Below, piece after piece: positions 1 to 9,637 of a stretch of 64,000 bases of DNA (positions within the stretch are counted from its first letter, which is position 1; each line of letters opens with the position of its first letter). The notes beneath the pieces are model-generated. The model searched no databases, was not told where the DNA came from, and worked only from the letters and a program-made list of their open reading frames with translations. Both the position numbers and the translations under genes were made by a program. This stretch comes from Corynebacterium ammoniagenes DSM 20306. GTDB taxonomy: Bacteria > Actinomycetota > Actinomycetes > Mycobacteriales > Mycobacteriaceae. The stretch is from contig NZ_CP009244.1 of NCBI RefSeq assembly GCF_001941425.1, positions 1,116,001 to 1,180,000 on the forward strand. The letters are read 5' to 3'.

Positions 1-426
1 TTGGAAGCCATCACCGGATTCAATATTCAACGCTTCCGTTCCCGTATAGGTAGGCGACGTCAAGGTCATAAACGCGTTGCGCGTGGCCGGAGTTTGCGCC
101 GGGTCATCGGTAGCTTCAGAGACTTCCGCGTTGAGATTAAACCCAGTGGTTGCTTCTTCGGGAGTGCTGGATTCAAAGTCTGTGGCTACTTCGGCGTCAA
201 CCACATCTTGTGAAAAACCTTCGGTGAGCTCGAAGTACACATCTTGCTCAGAGTCGATATCCTCATAGGTGATGACGCGTTTTTCACCCTTACCGGCGTC
301 TTCGACCGTCACGCGTGCCGCGTCGACGGGAGCGGCGACTGCTTGTTCTACCGCAGGTCCCGGGGGCTCATAGCTACAGCCGGTCAGTACTAACGCCAGG
401 GCGATGATGGAAGCTTTCACACGCAT
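1..426 (-). CDS. Putative lipoprotein, 3' end outside the window
   Basis: An ATG at 426 opens a minus-strand frame of 142 codons that runs off the left edge without a stop. The N-terminus MRVKASIIALALVLTGC is a short lipoprotein signal peptide: basic start, hydrophobic core and lipobox LTGC with the lipid-bearing cysteine at residue 17. The mature part is rich in Glu, Asp, Thr and Ala and I recognise no domain in it. The protein should be exported, lipidated by Lgt and cleaved by LspA, whose gene starts 41 bp away in the opposite direction. The function is unknown. Confidence 0.75.
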   Translation of the reverse strand, partial: MRVKASIIALALVLTGCSYEPPGPAVEQAVAAPVDAARVTVEDAGKGEKRVITYEDIDSEQDVYFELTEGFSQDVVDAEVATDFESSTPEEATTGFNLNAEVSEATDDPAQTPATRNAFMTLTSPTYTGTEALNIESGDGFQ

Positions 427-454
427 GCATTCAAACCTACCGGATGGCTGCATC

Positions 455-460
455 TACAAT
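455..460 (+). promoter_or_regulatory. Candidate -10 element of lspA
   Basis: TACAAT matches the corynebacterial -10 pattern TAnnnT. It ends seven bases before the GTG of lspA, so transcription would start at or next to the start codon and give a leaderless mRNA. No Shine-Dalgarno sequence is present. No convincing -35 element is seen. Confidence 0.5.
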
Positions 461-467
461 GGATTAG

Positions 468-974
468 GTGCGCTCAAATGTGAAGATGATGGCTTTGATC
501 ATTATTGCCATTGCAGTGATTGACCAAGCAGTAAAACAGCTCATGCTGACCTGGCTAAATCCTGGGGAAGCTGTCCCCATTATCGGTGACTGGTTCCGGT
601 TTTATCTCTTGTTTAATCCGGGCGCCGCCTTTTCCATGGGTGGGGAGGGCTCCACCTGGCTATTTACCACCATCCAATTGGCTTTTGTCATTGGCGTTGC
701 CATTGCGGCACCGAAGGTAAAAGACCGGTGGGAAGCCGTGGGGCTGGCTATGCTGGCAGGTGGCGCACTGGGCAATTTAACGGACCGGCTTGCGCGCGAA
801 CCAGGCTTTTGGTTCGGGCATGTCGTGGATTATATTTCGGTGGGAAATTTTGCCGTATTCAATATTGCTGATGCCTGCATTACGGTAGGTGTCATTGTAT
901 TTATTCTTGCCATGTTGACTGAGGAAAGGAGGACGAAAAATGAACAGAGAAGTTCGAACCCTTCCAGTTCCTGA
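468..974 (+). CDS. lspA: Lipoprotein signal peptidase (signal peptidase II)
   Basis: LspA is the membrane aspartyl protease that removes the signal peptide from prolipoproteins after Lgt has lipidated the lipobox cysteine. The 168-residue protein has the usual four membrane helices. The two family motifs with the catalytic aspartates are visible: GNLTDR with Asp106 and FNIAD with Asp135. The GTG start is chosen because a -10-like TACAAT lies just upstream and the N-terminal helix begins there. The end overlaps the next gene, a pseudouridine synthase, by 35 bp, which implies co-transcription. The pair lspA-rluD is a common bacterial arrangement. Confidence 0.95.
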   Translation: MRSNVKMMALIIIAIAVIDQAVKQLMLTWLNPGEAVPIIGDWFRFYLLFNPGAAFSMGGEGSTWLFTTIQLAFVIGVAIAAPKVKDRWEAVGLAMLAGGALGNLTDRLAREPGFWFGHVVDYISVGNFAVFNIADACITVGVIVFILAMLTEERRTKNEQRSSNPSSS

Positions 975-1866
975 AGGCAATGATGGCCTGCGCATCGACG
1001 CAGCCTTGGCCAAGATGTTGGGCTTATCCCGCACCGTGGCCGCAGAACTATGCGCCGAGGGTGCAGTACTGGTCAATGGCACTACCGTGTCCAAATCCGA
1101 TCGGCTCACTGCCGGGCAGTGGGTGGAAGTGACCCTGCCGGAGCCAGCAGCACCGCTTGTTCCCAAAGAGGAATTAGTGGAAGGAATGGACGTGGTCTAT
1201 TCCGACGACGACATTATTGCAGTCAATAAACCCGTCGGCGTCGCAGCGCACCCCTCGGTGGGTTGGGATGGACCGACGGTCATTGGGGGATTAGCTGCCG
1301 CCGGATTTCGCATTTCCAATTCCGGCCCGCCAGAGCGCAAGGGGATTGTGCACCGGCTCGACGTCGGCACTTCCGGCGTGATGGTGGTGGCCTCCTCGGA
1401 GCGCGCCTATACAGCGTTAAAAAACGCTTTCAAAGAACGCACCGTGCACAAGACCTATCACGCGCTAGTGCAAGGATTACCCGATCCCATCGTGGGCACC
1501 ATTGATGCCCCCATCGGCCGCCATCCGTCCTCGGGGTGGAAGTTCGCGGTGACCGAAGACGGTAAACACGCGATTACCCACTACAGCTTGATCGAGGCAT
1601 TCCGGGAGGCATCGCTTCTCGATGTCCACCTAGAGACCGGTCGCACCCACCAAATCCGCGTGCACATGTCAGCGACTGGTCACCCGTGCTGTGGGGATCC
1701 GATGTATGGCTCTGACCCGAATCTGTCGAAGCGCCTGGGGCTGATTCGTCAATGGCTGCACGCGGTTAAATTGGGTTTTGAACACCCCGGCACGGGCCGC
1801 TGGATTGAGATTGAAACCAGCTACCCGGATGACCTCCAACACGCTTTGGACGTTCTTCGTGGCTAA
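940..1866 (+). CDS. RluA/RluD-family pseudouridine synthase
   Basis: This enzyme isomerises specific uridines in RNA, probably 23S rRNA, to pseudouridine. The 308 residues comprise an N-terminal S4 RNA-binding domain (about residues 15-75) and a catalytic domain whose signature HRLDVGTSG carries the catalytic Asp141. The motif GRTHQIRVH follows at about residue 230. The ATG lies inside the end of lspA and is preceded by a strong AGGAGG-type ribosome site at about 925-933. The exact RNA target, RluD-like or another, cannot be told from sequence. Confidence 0.93.
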   Translation: MNREVRTLPVPEGNDGLRIDAALAKMLGLSRTVAAELCAEGAVLVNGTTVSKSDRLTAGQWVEVTLPEPAAPLVPKEELVEGMDVVYSDDDIIAVNKPVGVAAHPSVGWDGPTVIGGLAAAGFRISNSGPPERKGIVHRLDVGTSGVMVVASSERAYTALKNAFKERTVHKTYHALVQGLPDPIVGTIDAPIGRHPSSGWKFAVTEDGKHAITHYSLIEAFREASLLDVHLETGRTHQIRVHMSATGHPCCGDPMYGSDPNLSKRLGLIRQWLHAVKLGFEHPGTGRWIEIETSYPDDLQHALDVLRG

Positions 1867-2506
1867 TCAGGGTAATTCCTCGGGCAATCGGCGTCGGCCT
1901 CAAAGCGAGTCCGCGTACGCTGCTGCGTCTCGACAGCGCAAGCCCCAGCAGGTTGCTCGCCGGCACCCGCCTGAGATTTATCGCCGGCGTCGCGTCGCTG
2001 CGATTGCCATCGTGGTCTTTTTACTTGTGCTCGTCGTATTTCTGGCCGGCGCCTGCGGGCCTGGTCCCACCCGAAGCTTGCAAGGGGACCAACTAGGCCC
2101 TGATCCAGAAGAATCTGCCGAGCAGTACCAGACTCGCGCGGCAGAAAGCGTGGAAGACGCCCGGCGCGAGACTTATGCTTTGGTGACTTTTGACCCTGCT
2201 GTGGATGCACAGACCGCAGCACAAGCTGTTGATGCCGCCGAGCGCGTCAACGCCGTGATTGCGCAGGATGATTTCCGACCCATTGAACTTCCCGAGCCCA
2301 CCGACGGGGAAACCCGCGTGGACGTGCTTACCCGCGCGATTGCAAAGGAAAAGATTAACTCAGTGATTATTTACGAGGACGGCAAGACCTTGGAAGAGAT
2401 CGCACAAGGCGCCGACATCTTTGCAGTGGAAGCCGCACCGCATGATGCCGCCTGGGGTGGGTTTGGTATTCGTCCACTCATTTCCGAACAGGCAGGGCAG
2501 CGATAA
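1859..2506 (+). CDS. Single-pass membrane protein of unknown function
   Basis: This gene starts with a GTG that overlaps the end of the pseudouridine synthase gene by 8 bp, so it is probably translationally coupled. The frame stays open further upstream, but that part lies inside the upstream gene and looks spurious. The 215-residue product has a strongly basic N-terminal 45 residues, one hydrophobic helix at about 46-66, and an extracellular part of about 150 residues rich in Ala, Glu and Asp. The cysteine after the helix (AGAC) does not make a good lipobox, so a type II membrane protein is more likely than a lipoprotein. I do not recognise the family. Confidence 0.75.
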   Translation: MANQGNSSGNRRRPQSESAYAAASRQRKPQQVARRHPPEIYRRRRVAAIAIVVFLLVLVVFLAGACGPGPTRSLQGDQLGPDPEESAEQYQTRAAESVEDARRETYALVTFDPAVDAQTAAQAVDAAERVNAVIAQDDFRPIELPEPTDGETRVDVLTRAIAKEKINSVIIYEDGKTLEEIAQGADIFAVEAAPHDAAWGGFGIRPLISEQAGQR

Positions 2507-2757
2507 TGGCGTGGCCGAAAAGCTTCAGAAAGCTCAGCAACTTTTCTTCTTGGCCAGCAAATTACCGCTTTGCCTACGTGCTGGTCATCGCCGGCATCTT
2601 TGTCTGCCTGGGCGTTTTAGTATTCGGCAACCAGCCCGCGGAAGGACAAGTTCTGCTTGGGTTAGGTCTTATCGTGTGCCTAGTTCTGGGGTGGATGATG
2701 CCCAGCTGGGCCTTGGACGAGACAGAAGAAAAAGCCAAGCGCGCCTGGCGTAAATAG
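2506..2757 (+). CDS. Small two-helix membrane protein
   Basis: The ATG overlaps the previous stop codon (TAATG), which makes this the last gene of the lspA operon. The 83-residue product has a basic, aromatic N-terminus, two hydrophobic helices at about 22-43 and 49-66, and a short charged C-terminus. It resembles the small uncharacterised membrane proteins common in actinobacteria. A hairpin terminator follows 14 bp after the stop. No function can be assigned. Confidence 0.7.
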   Translation: MAWPKSFRKLSNFSSWPANYRFAYVLVIAGIFVCLGVLVFGNQPAEGQVLLGLGLIVCLVLGWMMPSWALDETEEKAKRAWRK

Positions 2758-2770
2758 GGCGTAAATAGCT

Positions 2771-2798
2771 AGCGCGCCTTAGCTACTGCGCGCTTTTA
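2771..2798. terminator. Bidirectional terminator between the lspA operon and rarD
   Basis: The arms AGCGCGC (2771-2777) and GCGCGCT (2788-2794) form a GC-rich hairpin followed by TTT. A flanking GTAAA/TTTAC extends the symmetry. It lies between two convergent genes and can serve both. Confidence 0.65.
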
Positions 2799-2805
2799 CT
2801 TTTGC

Positions 2806-3771
2806 CTATTTGTCGGGCTCCTCGCGTATCTCGCTATTAACTGCGGGTTCTGCTGCGTTCGGAGAGTTCTCGGCTTCCGCGACCTCTGAGGCGGTCACTG
2901 TCGGCGGCAACTGCACTCGGCGTGCTTCTCGGCGGATGCGCAGCAGGTCGATCATGTACAGCGCCACCGCGAACCAGATGATGACAAAACCAATCCACCG
3001 CTCAGATGACATGTGCTCTTGGGTGACAAATACTGCCCACAGCAGCTGCATCGTCGGCGTGACGTACTGCAGCATGCCGATGGTGGACAGTGGCAAGAGC
3101 TTTGCGCCCTGGGCAAAAAGGATCAGTGGTAGGGCAGTAATTAAGCCCGACACGACCAACAAGGCGGTGTGGCTTGGGCCTTCGGATAAGAAGGTGGACT
3201 GGTCATTAACGCTTAAATAGCCAATATAAATCAGCGCTACTGGCGACATCACCAAAGTCTCTGCGGCCACAGAACCAGCTGAAGACACATTGACCTGCTT
3301 TTTCAACAGTCCATAAATGCCGAAGGACGCCGCTAGAAGCAAGGAGATCCAGGGGCCTTCACCGGTCATAAAGGTCAGCCACAGCACCGCGACGGCCGCA
3401 ACGCCTACGGCGGATAGCTGCAATTTGCGCAGTTGCTCTTTTAAGATGATGACACCTAAAGCAACGGAGACTAGTGGGTTGATGAAATATCCCAACGCCG
3501 CATCTGCCACGTGCCCGGAGTTCACAGCTAAGACATAAGTGCCCCAGTTGATGGTGATAGCCACCGAGGCGGCGCTGAGCCACAGCCACGTGCGCCCGGA
3601 AAGCTGGGTCAGTTCCCGCCACGTGCCGGTGATTACAAGATAGATAATAATGAGCACCGCGGTCCAGATGATGCGGTGCGCCAAAATCTCCAGGGGGCTT
3701 GCTGGCAACAGCAAAGGGAAAAATGCTGGGAAAACTCCCCACAATAAGTAAGCCCCGATGGCGAATGGCAT
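2806..3771 (-). CDS. rarD: RarD-type EamA permease
   Basis: The 321-residue protein belongs to the drug/metabolite transporter superfamily, RarD branch. It has about ten predicted membrane helices made of two EamA repeats. The N-terminal GAYLLWGVFPAFFPLL is typical of RarD. The C-terminal 50 residues are a hydrophilic tail rich in Glu, Ala and Pro that should be cytoplasmic. A ribosome site GGAGGG precedes the ATG. The substrate is not known: rarD was named in E. coli for chloramphenicol sensitivity but has no settled function. It is divergent from dnaE, sharing a 197-bp intergenic region. Confidence 0.85.
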   Translation of the reverse strand: MPFAIGAYLLWGVFPAFFPLLLPASPLEILAHRIIWTAVLIIIYLVITGTWRELTQLSGRTWLWLSAASVAITINWGTYVLAVNSGHVADAALGYFINPLVSVALGVIILKEQLRKLQLSAVGVAAVAVLWLTFMTGEGPWISLLLAASFGIYGLLKKQVNVSSAGSVAAETLVMSPVALIYIGYLSVNDQSTFLSEGPSHTALLVVSGLITALPLILFAQGAKLLPLSTIGMLQYVTPTMQLLWAVFVTQEHMSSERWIGFVIIWFAVALYMIDLLRIRREARRVQLPPTVTASEVAEAENSPNAAEPAVNSEIREEPDK

Positions 3772-3953
3772 GTAACCCTCCGAATTAGTAAAAACCTGAC
3801 CCAGGTCCTAGGCGACAGTAGTCCCAGGAGACCGCACATTTGTATTATGCAATTAGCACGCTACTCTAGTGCACTCGCGCAATCGGCACCAAGCGCATGT
3901 AGTGAGTGTAAACCCTACCGCGAACTGGTAATTCCCACCTCCGTGGCCAGATC

Positions 3954-3959
3954 TATACA
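3954..3959 (+). promoter_or_regulatory. Candidate -10 element of dnaE
   Basis: TATACA ends nine bases before the ATG at 3969. Transcription would begin at about 3966-3969, giving a leaderless dnaE mRNA. This also argues against the ATG at 3960, which touches the -10 element. The rest of the 3772-3953 region shows no clear feature. Confidence 0.5.
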
Positions 3960-3968
3960 ATGACGATC

Positions 3969-6900
3969 ATGGCGAAGAACTCCTCTTTTGTACACCTGCA
4001 TAACCACACCGAATTTTCCATGCTAGATGGTATGGCCAAAGTAGATTTGCTGGCAGAAGAGGTATCCCGGCAAGAAATGCCCGCCGTGGGTATGACTGAC
4101 CACGGTAATATGTTCGGCTCGGATGCGTTTTATCGACGCATGACCAAAGCTGGCGTGAAGCCCATTATTGGCATCGAGGCCTATATGGCACCAGGCTCGC
4201 GCTTTAATAAAAAGCGGCAGCTGTGGGGAACCCCGGATCAAAAACGCGATGACGTGTCGGCCTCCGGCGCGTATTTGCACCAGACCATGCTGGCAGAAAA
4301 CGCCACCGGTCTATCTAATCTATTTAAGCTTTCCTCTCTCGCCTCCTATGAAGGACAGCTGGGCAAGTGGCCGCGCATGGACGCGGAGCTGATTGCAGAG
4401 CACGCCGATGGCATTATCGCGACCACGGGTTGTCCCTCTGGTGATGTGCAAACACGTCTGCGCCTGGGGCAATTTGATGAAGCGCTCGAAGCCGCCGCGA
4501 TGTGGCAAGACATTTACGGCCGCGACAATTACTTCCTCGAGTTGATGGACCACGGACTGGACATCGAAAAGCGCACGCGTGACGGCCTGTTGGAAATCGG
4601 CCGCAAGCTTGACCTACCACCGCTGGTGACCAATGACTGCCACTACGTGCTGGAATCCCAAGCGCCATCGCATGAGGCGATGTTGTGCGTGCAAACCGGT
4701 AAGACCTTGATGGATCCCGACCGCTTCAAGTTCGACGGAACGGGTTACTACATTAAAACTGCTGAGCAAATGCGTGAGCTGTGGGACCACATGGTTCCGG
4801 ATGGCTGCGATAACACCTTGTGGATTGCCGAGCGCGTGGAATCCTATGACTCGCTGTGGGAAGAACATTCCCACGACCGCATGCCGGTGGCAGATGTGCC
4901 TGAAGGACATACCCCTACGACGTGGTTGACCCACGAAGTGATGGAAGGTCTCAAAGACCGGTTTGACGGCAAGGAAGTCCCAGAGGAATACATCAAGCGT
5001 GCGGAGTATGAAATCTCCGTTATTGATATGAAGGGCTACCCGTCCTACTTCCTGATCGTTGCCGAGATTATTAAGCACGCCCGATCCATTGGTATCTGGG
5101 TAGGCCCTGGTCGTGGTTCGGCCGCTGGTGCACTGGTGGCTTATGCCTTGACCATTACCAATATTGACCCGATTGAACATGACCTGCTGTTTGAGCGCTT
5201 TTTGAACCCAGAGCGTCCCTCCGCACCCGATATCGATATTGACTTCGATGACCGCCGTCGCGGTGAGATGATCCAATACGCGGCTGAGCGCTGGGGCGAA
5301 GACAAGATCGCTCAGGTTATTACCTTCGGTACCGTGAAAACCAAGCAGGCGATTAAAGACGCCGCGAAGGTGCACTTTGGCCAGCCTGGTTTCCAAATGG
5401 CCGACCGAATCAACGGCGCGTTGCCACCAGCGGTGATGGCAAAGGATATTCCGCTGGCAGGTATTACTGACCCAGAGCATGAGCGTTACTCAGAAGCCGC
5501 CGAAGTCCGCCAGATGGTGGAAACCGACCCGGATGTTAAAAAGATCTATGACACCGCCCGTGGTCTTGAGGGCGTAGTCCGCCAAGCTGGCGTGCACGCG
5601 TGTGCGGTCATTATGGCGTCCGTGCGGTTGATGGACCACATCCCGATGTGGAAGCGCCCGGCCGATGGTGCGTATATCACCGGCTGGGACTATCCCGCGT
5701 GTGAGGCCATTGGCCTGCTGAAGATGGACTTTTTGGGTCTGCGTAACCTCACCGTCATTGGTGACGCGCTGGCCAATATCAAGAAAAACCGTGGCATTGA
5801 CCTCAACCTCGAGGACTTGCACGCCGATGACCCACAAGTATCTAAGGTCTATGACCTGCTTTCCAGCGGTGACACCCTCGGCGTGTTCCAGCTGGACTCC
5901 GGCGGCATGCAAGAACTCCTCAAGCGCATGAAGCCAACCGGCTTTAAGGATATTGTGGCATCGCTGGCGCTGTACCGACCAGGACCTATGGGTGTGAACG
6001 CCCACTGGAACTACGCCGACCGTAAAAACGGGCGACAGGAAATTACGCCTATTCACCCCGAGCTCGAAGAACCTCTGTCGGAGATTCTGGGTGAGACCTA
6101 CGGCCTGATCGTGTATCAGGAGCAGATCATGCGTATTTCCCAGAAACTGGCGAACTACACCGCTGGTGAAGCAGATGGCTTCCGTAAAGCCATGGGTAAA
6201 AAGAAACCAGAAGTGCTGGCCCAAGAATATGAGAAATTCAGCCAGGGCATGTTCACCAATGGCTACTCCAAGGGCGCGGTCGATGCGCTGTGGGGCACCA
6301 TTGAGCCATTCGCGTCCTACGCGTTTAACAAGTCCCACGCCGCAGGCTACGGACTGGTGTCCTTCTGGACGGCGTACCTGAAGGCCTATTTCGCACCGGA
6401 GTACATGGCAGCGCTGTTGACCTCGGTCGCAGATAAGAAGGATAAGTCCGCCATCTACCTGGCTGACTGTCGACACCTTGGCATTAAGGTCCTGCCGCCA
6501 GATGTCAACGAATCCGCTGAGGACTTTGAGGCAGTCGGTGACGATATTCGCTTCGGCATGGGTGCTATTCGCAACGTCGGTTCTGAAGTTGTGGAATCCA
6601 TTATCGAAGCGCGCCGAGATAAAGGTGCGTTTAAATCCTTCAGCGATTATCTAGACAAGATCTCCTTGGTGGCATGTACCAAGCGCGTGACGGAATCTTT
6701 GATTAAAGCTGGTGCCTTTGACTCGCTGGGCCATCCGCGCAAGGGCTTGATGCTTATTCAAGAAGACGCGGTGGACTCCGTGCAATCGACGAAGAAGGCA
6801 GCGGATAAAGGCCAATTCGACCTATTTGCAAGCTTCGGCGGCGATGACGGGGAATCAGTGTCGTCTTTTGCCATCGATATTCCGGAAGAGTCCTGGGACC

Positions 6901-7538
6901 GTAAACATGAGTTGGCACTGGAACGTGAAATGCTTGGTCTGTACGTCTCCGGACACCCGCTGGATGGTTTCGAAGATGCCCTGGCAGCACAGACGGACAC
7001 CGCGTTGACCACGGTTGTCGCGGGTGAGATGCGCAATGGCCAAGAGATGGTCATCGGCGGCATTATCTCGGGCGTCGACCGACGTTTTTCCAAGCGCGAT
7101 GGTTCGCCATGGGCCATTGTCACCATTGAGGACCACCACGGCGCCCAGGTGGAAATCCTGGTATTCAACCAGGTTTATTCTTTAGTGGCACCGCAGATTG
7201 TGGAAGACAACATTATTTTGGCCAAGGTGCAGGTGCGCGTGCGAGATGACCGCACCAGCTTCTTCTGCAATGACATCCGGGTACCGGAATTGGGGCCGGG
7301 CAACGGCGCGGGCCTGCCGCTGCGACTGAGCATGCGAACAGATCAGTGCACTATGGAAAATATTGCCAAGCTCAAGCAAGTACTGGTTAATAACAGTGGC
7401 GATTCCGATGTGTATCTGACCCTGCTCAATGGAGATGAATCCACCATGATGGTCTTAGGAGATCACCTGCGTGTGGAGCGTTCTTCCAGCTTAATGGGTG
7501 ATTTAAAGGCGACCATGGGAGCCGGCATCTTAGGCTAG
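3969..7538 (+). CDS. dnaE: DNA polymerase III alpha subunit (DnaE1)
   Basis: This is the replicative DNA polymerase. The N-terminal PHP domain (about 1-280) begins [11 protein letters not shown] and keeps the metal-binding histidines, as well as MTDHGN. The polymerase catalytic aspartates are in PDIDIDFDD near residue 420. Helix-hairpin-helix, OB-fold (about 1010-1090) and C-terminal regions follow. The length of 1189 residues is normal for actinobacterial DnaE1. I prefer the ATG at 3969 (MAKNSSF) over 3960 because it fits the -10 position and, as I recall, the C. glutamicum protein begins MAKNSSF. The intact PHP metal site suggests a proofreading exonuclease, as shown for mycobacterial DnaE1. 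Confidence 0.96.
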   Translation: MAKNSSFVHLHNHTEFSMLDGMAKVDLLAEEVSRQEMPAVGMTDHGNMFGSDAFYRRMTKAGVKPIIGIEAYMAPGSRFNKKRQLWGTPDQKRDDVSASGAYLHQTMLAENATGLSNLFKLSSLASYEGQLGKWPRMDAELIAEHADGIIATTGCPSGDVQTRLRLGQFDEALEAAAMWQDIYGRDNYFLELMDHGLDIEKRTRDGLLEIGRKLDLPPLVTNDCHYVLESQAPSHEAMLCVQTGKTLMDPDRFKFDGTGYYIKTAEQMRELWDHMVPDGCDNTLWIAERVESYDSLWEEHSHDRMPVADVPEGHTPTTWLTHEVMEGLKDRFDGKEVPEEYIKRAEYEISVIDMKGYPSYFLIVAEIIKHARSIGIWVGPGRGSAAGALVAYALTITNIDPIEHDLLFERFLNPERPSAPDIDIDFDDRRRGEMIQYAAERWGEDKIAQVITFGTVKTKQAIKDAAKVHFGQPGFQMADRINGALPPAVMAKDIPLAGITDPEHERYSEAAEVRQMVETDPDVKKIYDTARGLEGVVRQAGVHACAVIMASVRLMDHIPMWKRPADGAYITGWDYPACEAIGLLKMDFLGLRNLTVIGDALANIKKNRGIDLNLEDLHADDPQVSKVYDLLSSGDTLGVFQLDSGGMQELLKRMKPTGFKDIVASLALYRPGPMGVNAHWNYADRKNGRQEITPIHPELEEPLSEILGETYGLIVYQEQIMRISQKLANYTAGEADGFRKAMGKKKPEVLAQEYEKFSQGMFTNGYSKGAVDALWGTIEPFASYAFNKSHAAGYGLVSFWTAYLKAYFAPEYMAALLTSVADKKDKSAIYLADCRHLGIKVLPPDVNESAEDFEAVGDDIRFGMGAIRNVGSEVVESIIEARRDKGAFKSFSDYLDKISLVACTKRVTESLIKAGAFDSLGHPRKGLMLIQEDAVDSVQSTKKAADKGQFDLFASFGGDDGESVSSFAIDIPEESWDRKHELALEREMLGLYVSGHPLDGFEDALAAQTDTALTTVVAGEMRNGQEMVIGGIISGVDRRFSKRDGSPWAIVTIEDHHGAQVEILVFNQVYSLVAPQIVEDNIILAKVQVRVRDDRTSFFCNDIRVPELGPGNGAGLPLRLSMRTDQCTMENIAKLKQVLVNNSGDSDVYLTLLNGDESTMMVLGDHLRVERSSSLMGDLKATMGAGILG

Positions 7539-7570
7539 GGCGCCTAGGGTGTGGGTCGGGGTTGGCGCCC
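7538..7570 (+). terminator. Weak hairpin after dnaE
   Basis: GGGCGCC (7538-7544) pairs with GGCGCCC (7564-7570) across a 19-base loop. It has no U-tract, so it is a doubtful terminator. Confidence 0.3.
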
Positions 7571-7605
7571 GTGAATAAAATTCATGGGTGCTGTGAATTC
7601 TACGA

Positions 7606-7611
7606 TAGGGT
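7606..7611 (+). promoter_or_regulatory. Candidate -10 element of the MetE-like gene
   Basis: TAGGGT fits TAnnnT; TACGAT just before it (7601-7606) is an alternative. Either gives a 5' leader of about 33 bases that includes the ribosome site GAAGGAG. Confidence 0.4.
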
Positions 7612-7650
7612 AGACCGCACAGTCTATTTCTTTTGAAGGAGAAAAACCTC

Positions 7651-8853
7651 GTGGCACAAAAAATCCGCACCACACATGTTGGCTCACTCCCACGCACCCC
7701 AGAATTGCTGGAAGCAAACCAAAACCGGGCATCCGGTTCGGTTCCAGACGACGCCTTTTTTGAGATTTTAGAAAAGGCAGTGGATGAGGTCGTTGCACGC
7801 CAGGTTGAACTTGGTATCGACATCATCAACGAAGGCGAGTACGGCCACATCACCTCCGGTGCGGTGGATTACGGTTCCTGGTGGAACTACTCTTTCTCCC
7901 GCCTGGGTGGATTGACCATGACCGACGTTGACCGTTGGGCAAGCGAGGAAGTTGTGCGCTCGGAACCAGGCAAACCACGTCTGACGTCCTTCTCGGACCG
8001 CCGCGACCGGACTTTATTCCGTGAAGCCTATGAGGATCCAGAATCTGGCATCTTCACCGGCCGCGCGAAGGTGGGCAACCCTGAGTTCACCGGCCCTATT
8101 ACTTATGTTGGCCAAAAGGAAGTTGACGCTGACGTCAAGCTCTTAAAAGACGCGATGGCAAAGCACAACGTCACTGACGGCTTCGTTGCTGCGCTGTCAC
8201 CAGGCTCTGCAGCACGTTTGAACAATAAGTACTACGATACCGAGTCTGAGGTCATCCAGGCCTGCGGTGCGGCGTTGTCCCACGAGTACAAGGCGATTAC
8301 TGACGCCGGTCTGACCGTGCAGTTCGACGCTCCTGATCTGGCTGAAGCATGGGATCAGATCAACCCTGAGCCTTCCATCGAAGACTTCCGTGGCTTTGTC
8401 CGCGAGCGCATCGACGTGCTCAACGAGTCGATTAAGGATATTCCTAAGGACCAGACCCGCTTGCACATCTGCTGGGGCTCTTGGCACGGTCCACACGTGA
8501 CCGACGTGCCTTTCGGTGACATCTTGGAAGAGATTTTGCGCGCCGAGGTCGGCGGCTACACCTTCGAGGCAGCCTCCCCACGCCACGCTCACGAGTGGAA
8601 GATCTGGAAGGACGTCGAACTTCCAGACAACGTTTTGCTGTACCCAGGCGTTATTGCACACTCCACCAACGTGGTTGAGCACCCAGAGCTGGTTGCAGAC
8701 CGCATTTCCAACTTCGCGGAGGTTGTTGGCCCAGACAAGGTCGTAGCCTCCACCGACTGTGGTTTGGGCGGCCGTCTGCACCACCAGATTGCGTGGGCCA
8801 AGCTGGACTCTTTGGTCAAGGGTGCAGAAATCGCGTCCAAGCGCCTGTACTAA
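7651..8853 (+). CDS. Short MetE-like methyltransferase (cobalamin-independent methionine synthase C-domain family)
   Basis: The 400 residues correspond to the catalytic C-terminal barrel of MetE without the N-terminal half that binds polyglutamyl folate. HVGSLPRT at the N-terminus is typical of the YxjG/core-MetE type. The predicted zinc ligands are all present: His272 and Cys274 (LHICWGSW), Glu306 (YTFEAASP) and Cys370 (STDCGLGGR). QFDAPDLA holds the usual Asp226. A thiol methyl transfer, probably to homocysteine, is therefore likely, but the methyl donor is unknown. The GTG start is chosen because GAAGGAG stands 8 bp before it; a TTG at 7633 would lie upstream of the ribosome site. The gene appears monocistronic, between its own promoter and a strong terminator. 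Confidence 0.85.
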   Translation: MAQKIRTTHVGSLPRTPELLEANQNRASGSVPDDAFFEILEKAVDEVVARQVELGIDIINEGEYGHITSGAVDYGSWWNYSFSRLGGLTMTDVDRWASEEVVRSEPGKPRLTSFSDRRDRTLFREAYEDPESGIFTGRAKVGNPEFTGPITYVGQKEVDADVKLLKDAMAKHNVTDGFVAALSPGSAARLNNKYYDTESEVIQACGAALSHEYKAITDAGLTVQFDAPDLAEAWDQINPEPSIEDFRGFVRERIDVLNESIKDIPKDQTRLHICWGSWHGPHVTDVPFGDILEEILRAEVGGYTFEAASPRHAHEWKIWKDVELPDNVLLYPGVIAHSTNVVEHPELVADRISNFAEVVGPDKVVASTDCGLGGRLHHQIAWAKLDSLVKGAEIASKRLY

Positions 8854-8881
8854 ATATATAAGTACCAAGTGCATCGTTGCT

Positions 8882-8919
8882 CAGCACTGGCTAGACGTAT
8901 CAACCTCTACCCAGTGCTG
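8882..8919. other. Nine-base-pair hairpin before the terminator
   Basis: CAGCACTGG (8882-8890) is perfectly complementary to CCAGTGCTG (8911-8919) with a 20-base loop. It precedes the strong terminator by 11 bp. It could stabilise the 3' end of the MetE-like mRNA or act as a terminator for the opposite strand. Confidence 0.5.
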
Positions 8920-8930
8920 GTGACAGAAAT

Positions 8931-8970
8931 AAAAAGCTGAGATCCCGAATGACTGGGGTCTCAGCTTTTT
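8931..8970. terminator. Strong bidirectional terminator
   Basis: The arm AAAAAGCTGAGA (8931-8942), with CCC after one base, pairs with GGG and TCTCAGCTTTTT (8959-8970). The A-tract and T-tract make it work on both strands, between the convergent MetE-like gene and the secreted-protein gene. Confidence 0.9.
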
Positions 8971-8994
8971 GCATGCCGGGGAGAAAAGCTCCAA

Positions 8995-9522
8995 TTAGTA
9001 GCCGAATTGCTTGAGGGCTTGGGCAATCTGGTTGCGGATCTCTGGGGAGAATGTCGCAGCGATGGTAGCTGCCTGCGTCGCAGAGGCACCAATAGCCAAG
9101 ATCGCGCCGACGACGGCGAAGACCAACTCGGTGGTGTCATTGCCACGCATGGACTGCAGCCAATCAGGGACCTTCTCCCAATTTTCGTCTTCTGCCTGCT
9201 GGTCTTCTTCCTCGATGCACTCGGGTGTTTCTGGCATTCCAGAAGAGCCATAGCCGTTGACGATGCTATAACCTAGCTCCTGCGGTCCCATGAAGGATGA
9301 ACCAGGGATAGTGCCGTCGTCGATGCCCTGCTCGTGGTCTTCGCGTGCCTGCGCGATGGCTTCCTGGCACTCATCGGAATAGCCTGTGCCGTCGATATGA
9401 CCAACTGACGATGATGGACCTGTCGAAGGCTTGTTTTCTGCGGCCGACGCAACCGGAGCCAACGCAGATGCCGCAAGAGCAGTCGCAGCGACCATCGCCA
9501 CGGCGAAACGAGATTTAGGCAT
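8995..9522 (-). CDS. Secreted protein with hydrophobic C-terminus, unknown function
   Basis: The 175-residue protein opens with a Sec signal peptide (basic MPKSR, Ala-rich core, cleavage after VASAAE or nearby). The mature region is short, acidic and contains a few Cys residues that could form disulfides (one in SDECQEA, one in ETPECIEE). A hydrophobic, Ala-rich segment at about residues 130-152 is followed by the helix-forming tail EIRNQIAQALKQFGY. This layout resembles the C-terminus of the product of the next gene upstream on the same strand. It is probably held in the cell envelope. I do not recognise a domain. Confidence 0.75.
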   Translation of the reverse strand: MPKSRFAVAMVAATALAASALAPVASAAENKPSTGPSSSVGHIDGTGYSDECQEAIAQAREDHEQGIDDGTIPGSSFMGPQELGYSIVNGYGSSGMPETPECIEEEDQQAEDENWEKVPDWLQSMRGNDTTELVFAVVGAILAIGASATQAATIAATFSPEIRNQIAQALKQFGY

Positions 9523-9637
9523 GAAAGAGATCTCCTTGAAAGGCAGTAGGGAAGTTATACCTGACTGAATTTAGCAGGTCGGACGGGATCCAGAGAAGCT
9601 TCGGGGGAAATTACCTCGAACGCCATTTGTGATGGGG

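Noticed and set aside
4614..5480. Minus-strand open frame of 288 codons inside dnaE
   Set aside because: Same reasons: antisense shadow of a high-GC third-position gene.
5490..6476. Minus-strand open frame of 328 codons inside dnaE
   Set aside because: It lies fully opposite a certain gene, reads like a mirror of dnaE codon bias (His, Val and Leu rich) and has no ribosome site or family resemblance.
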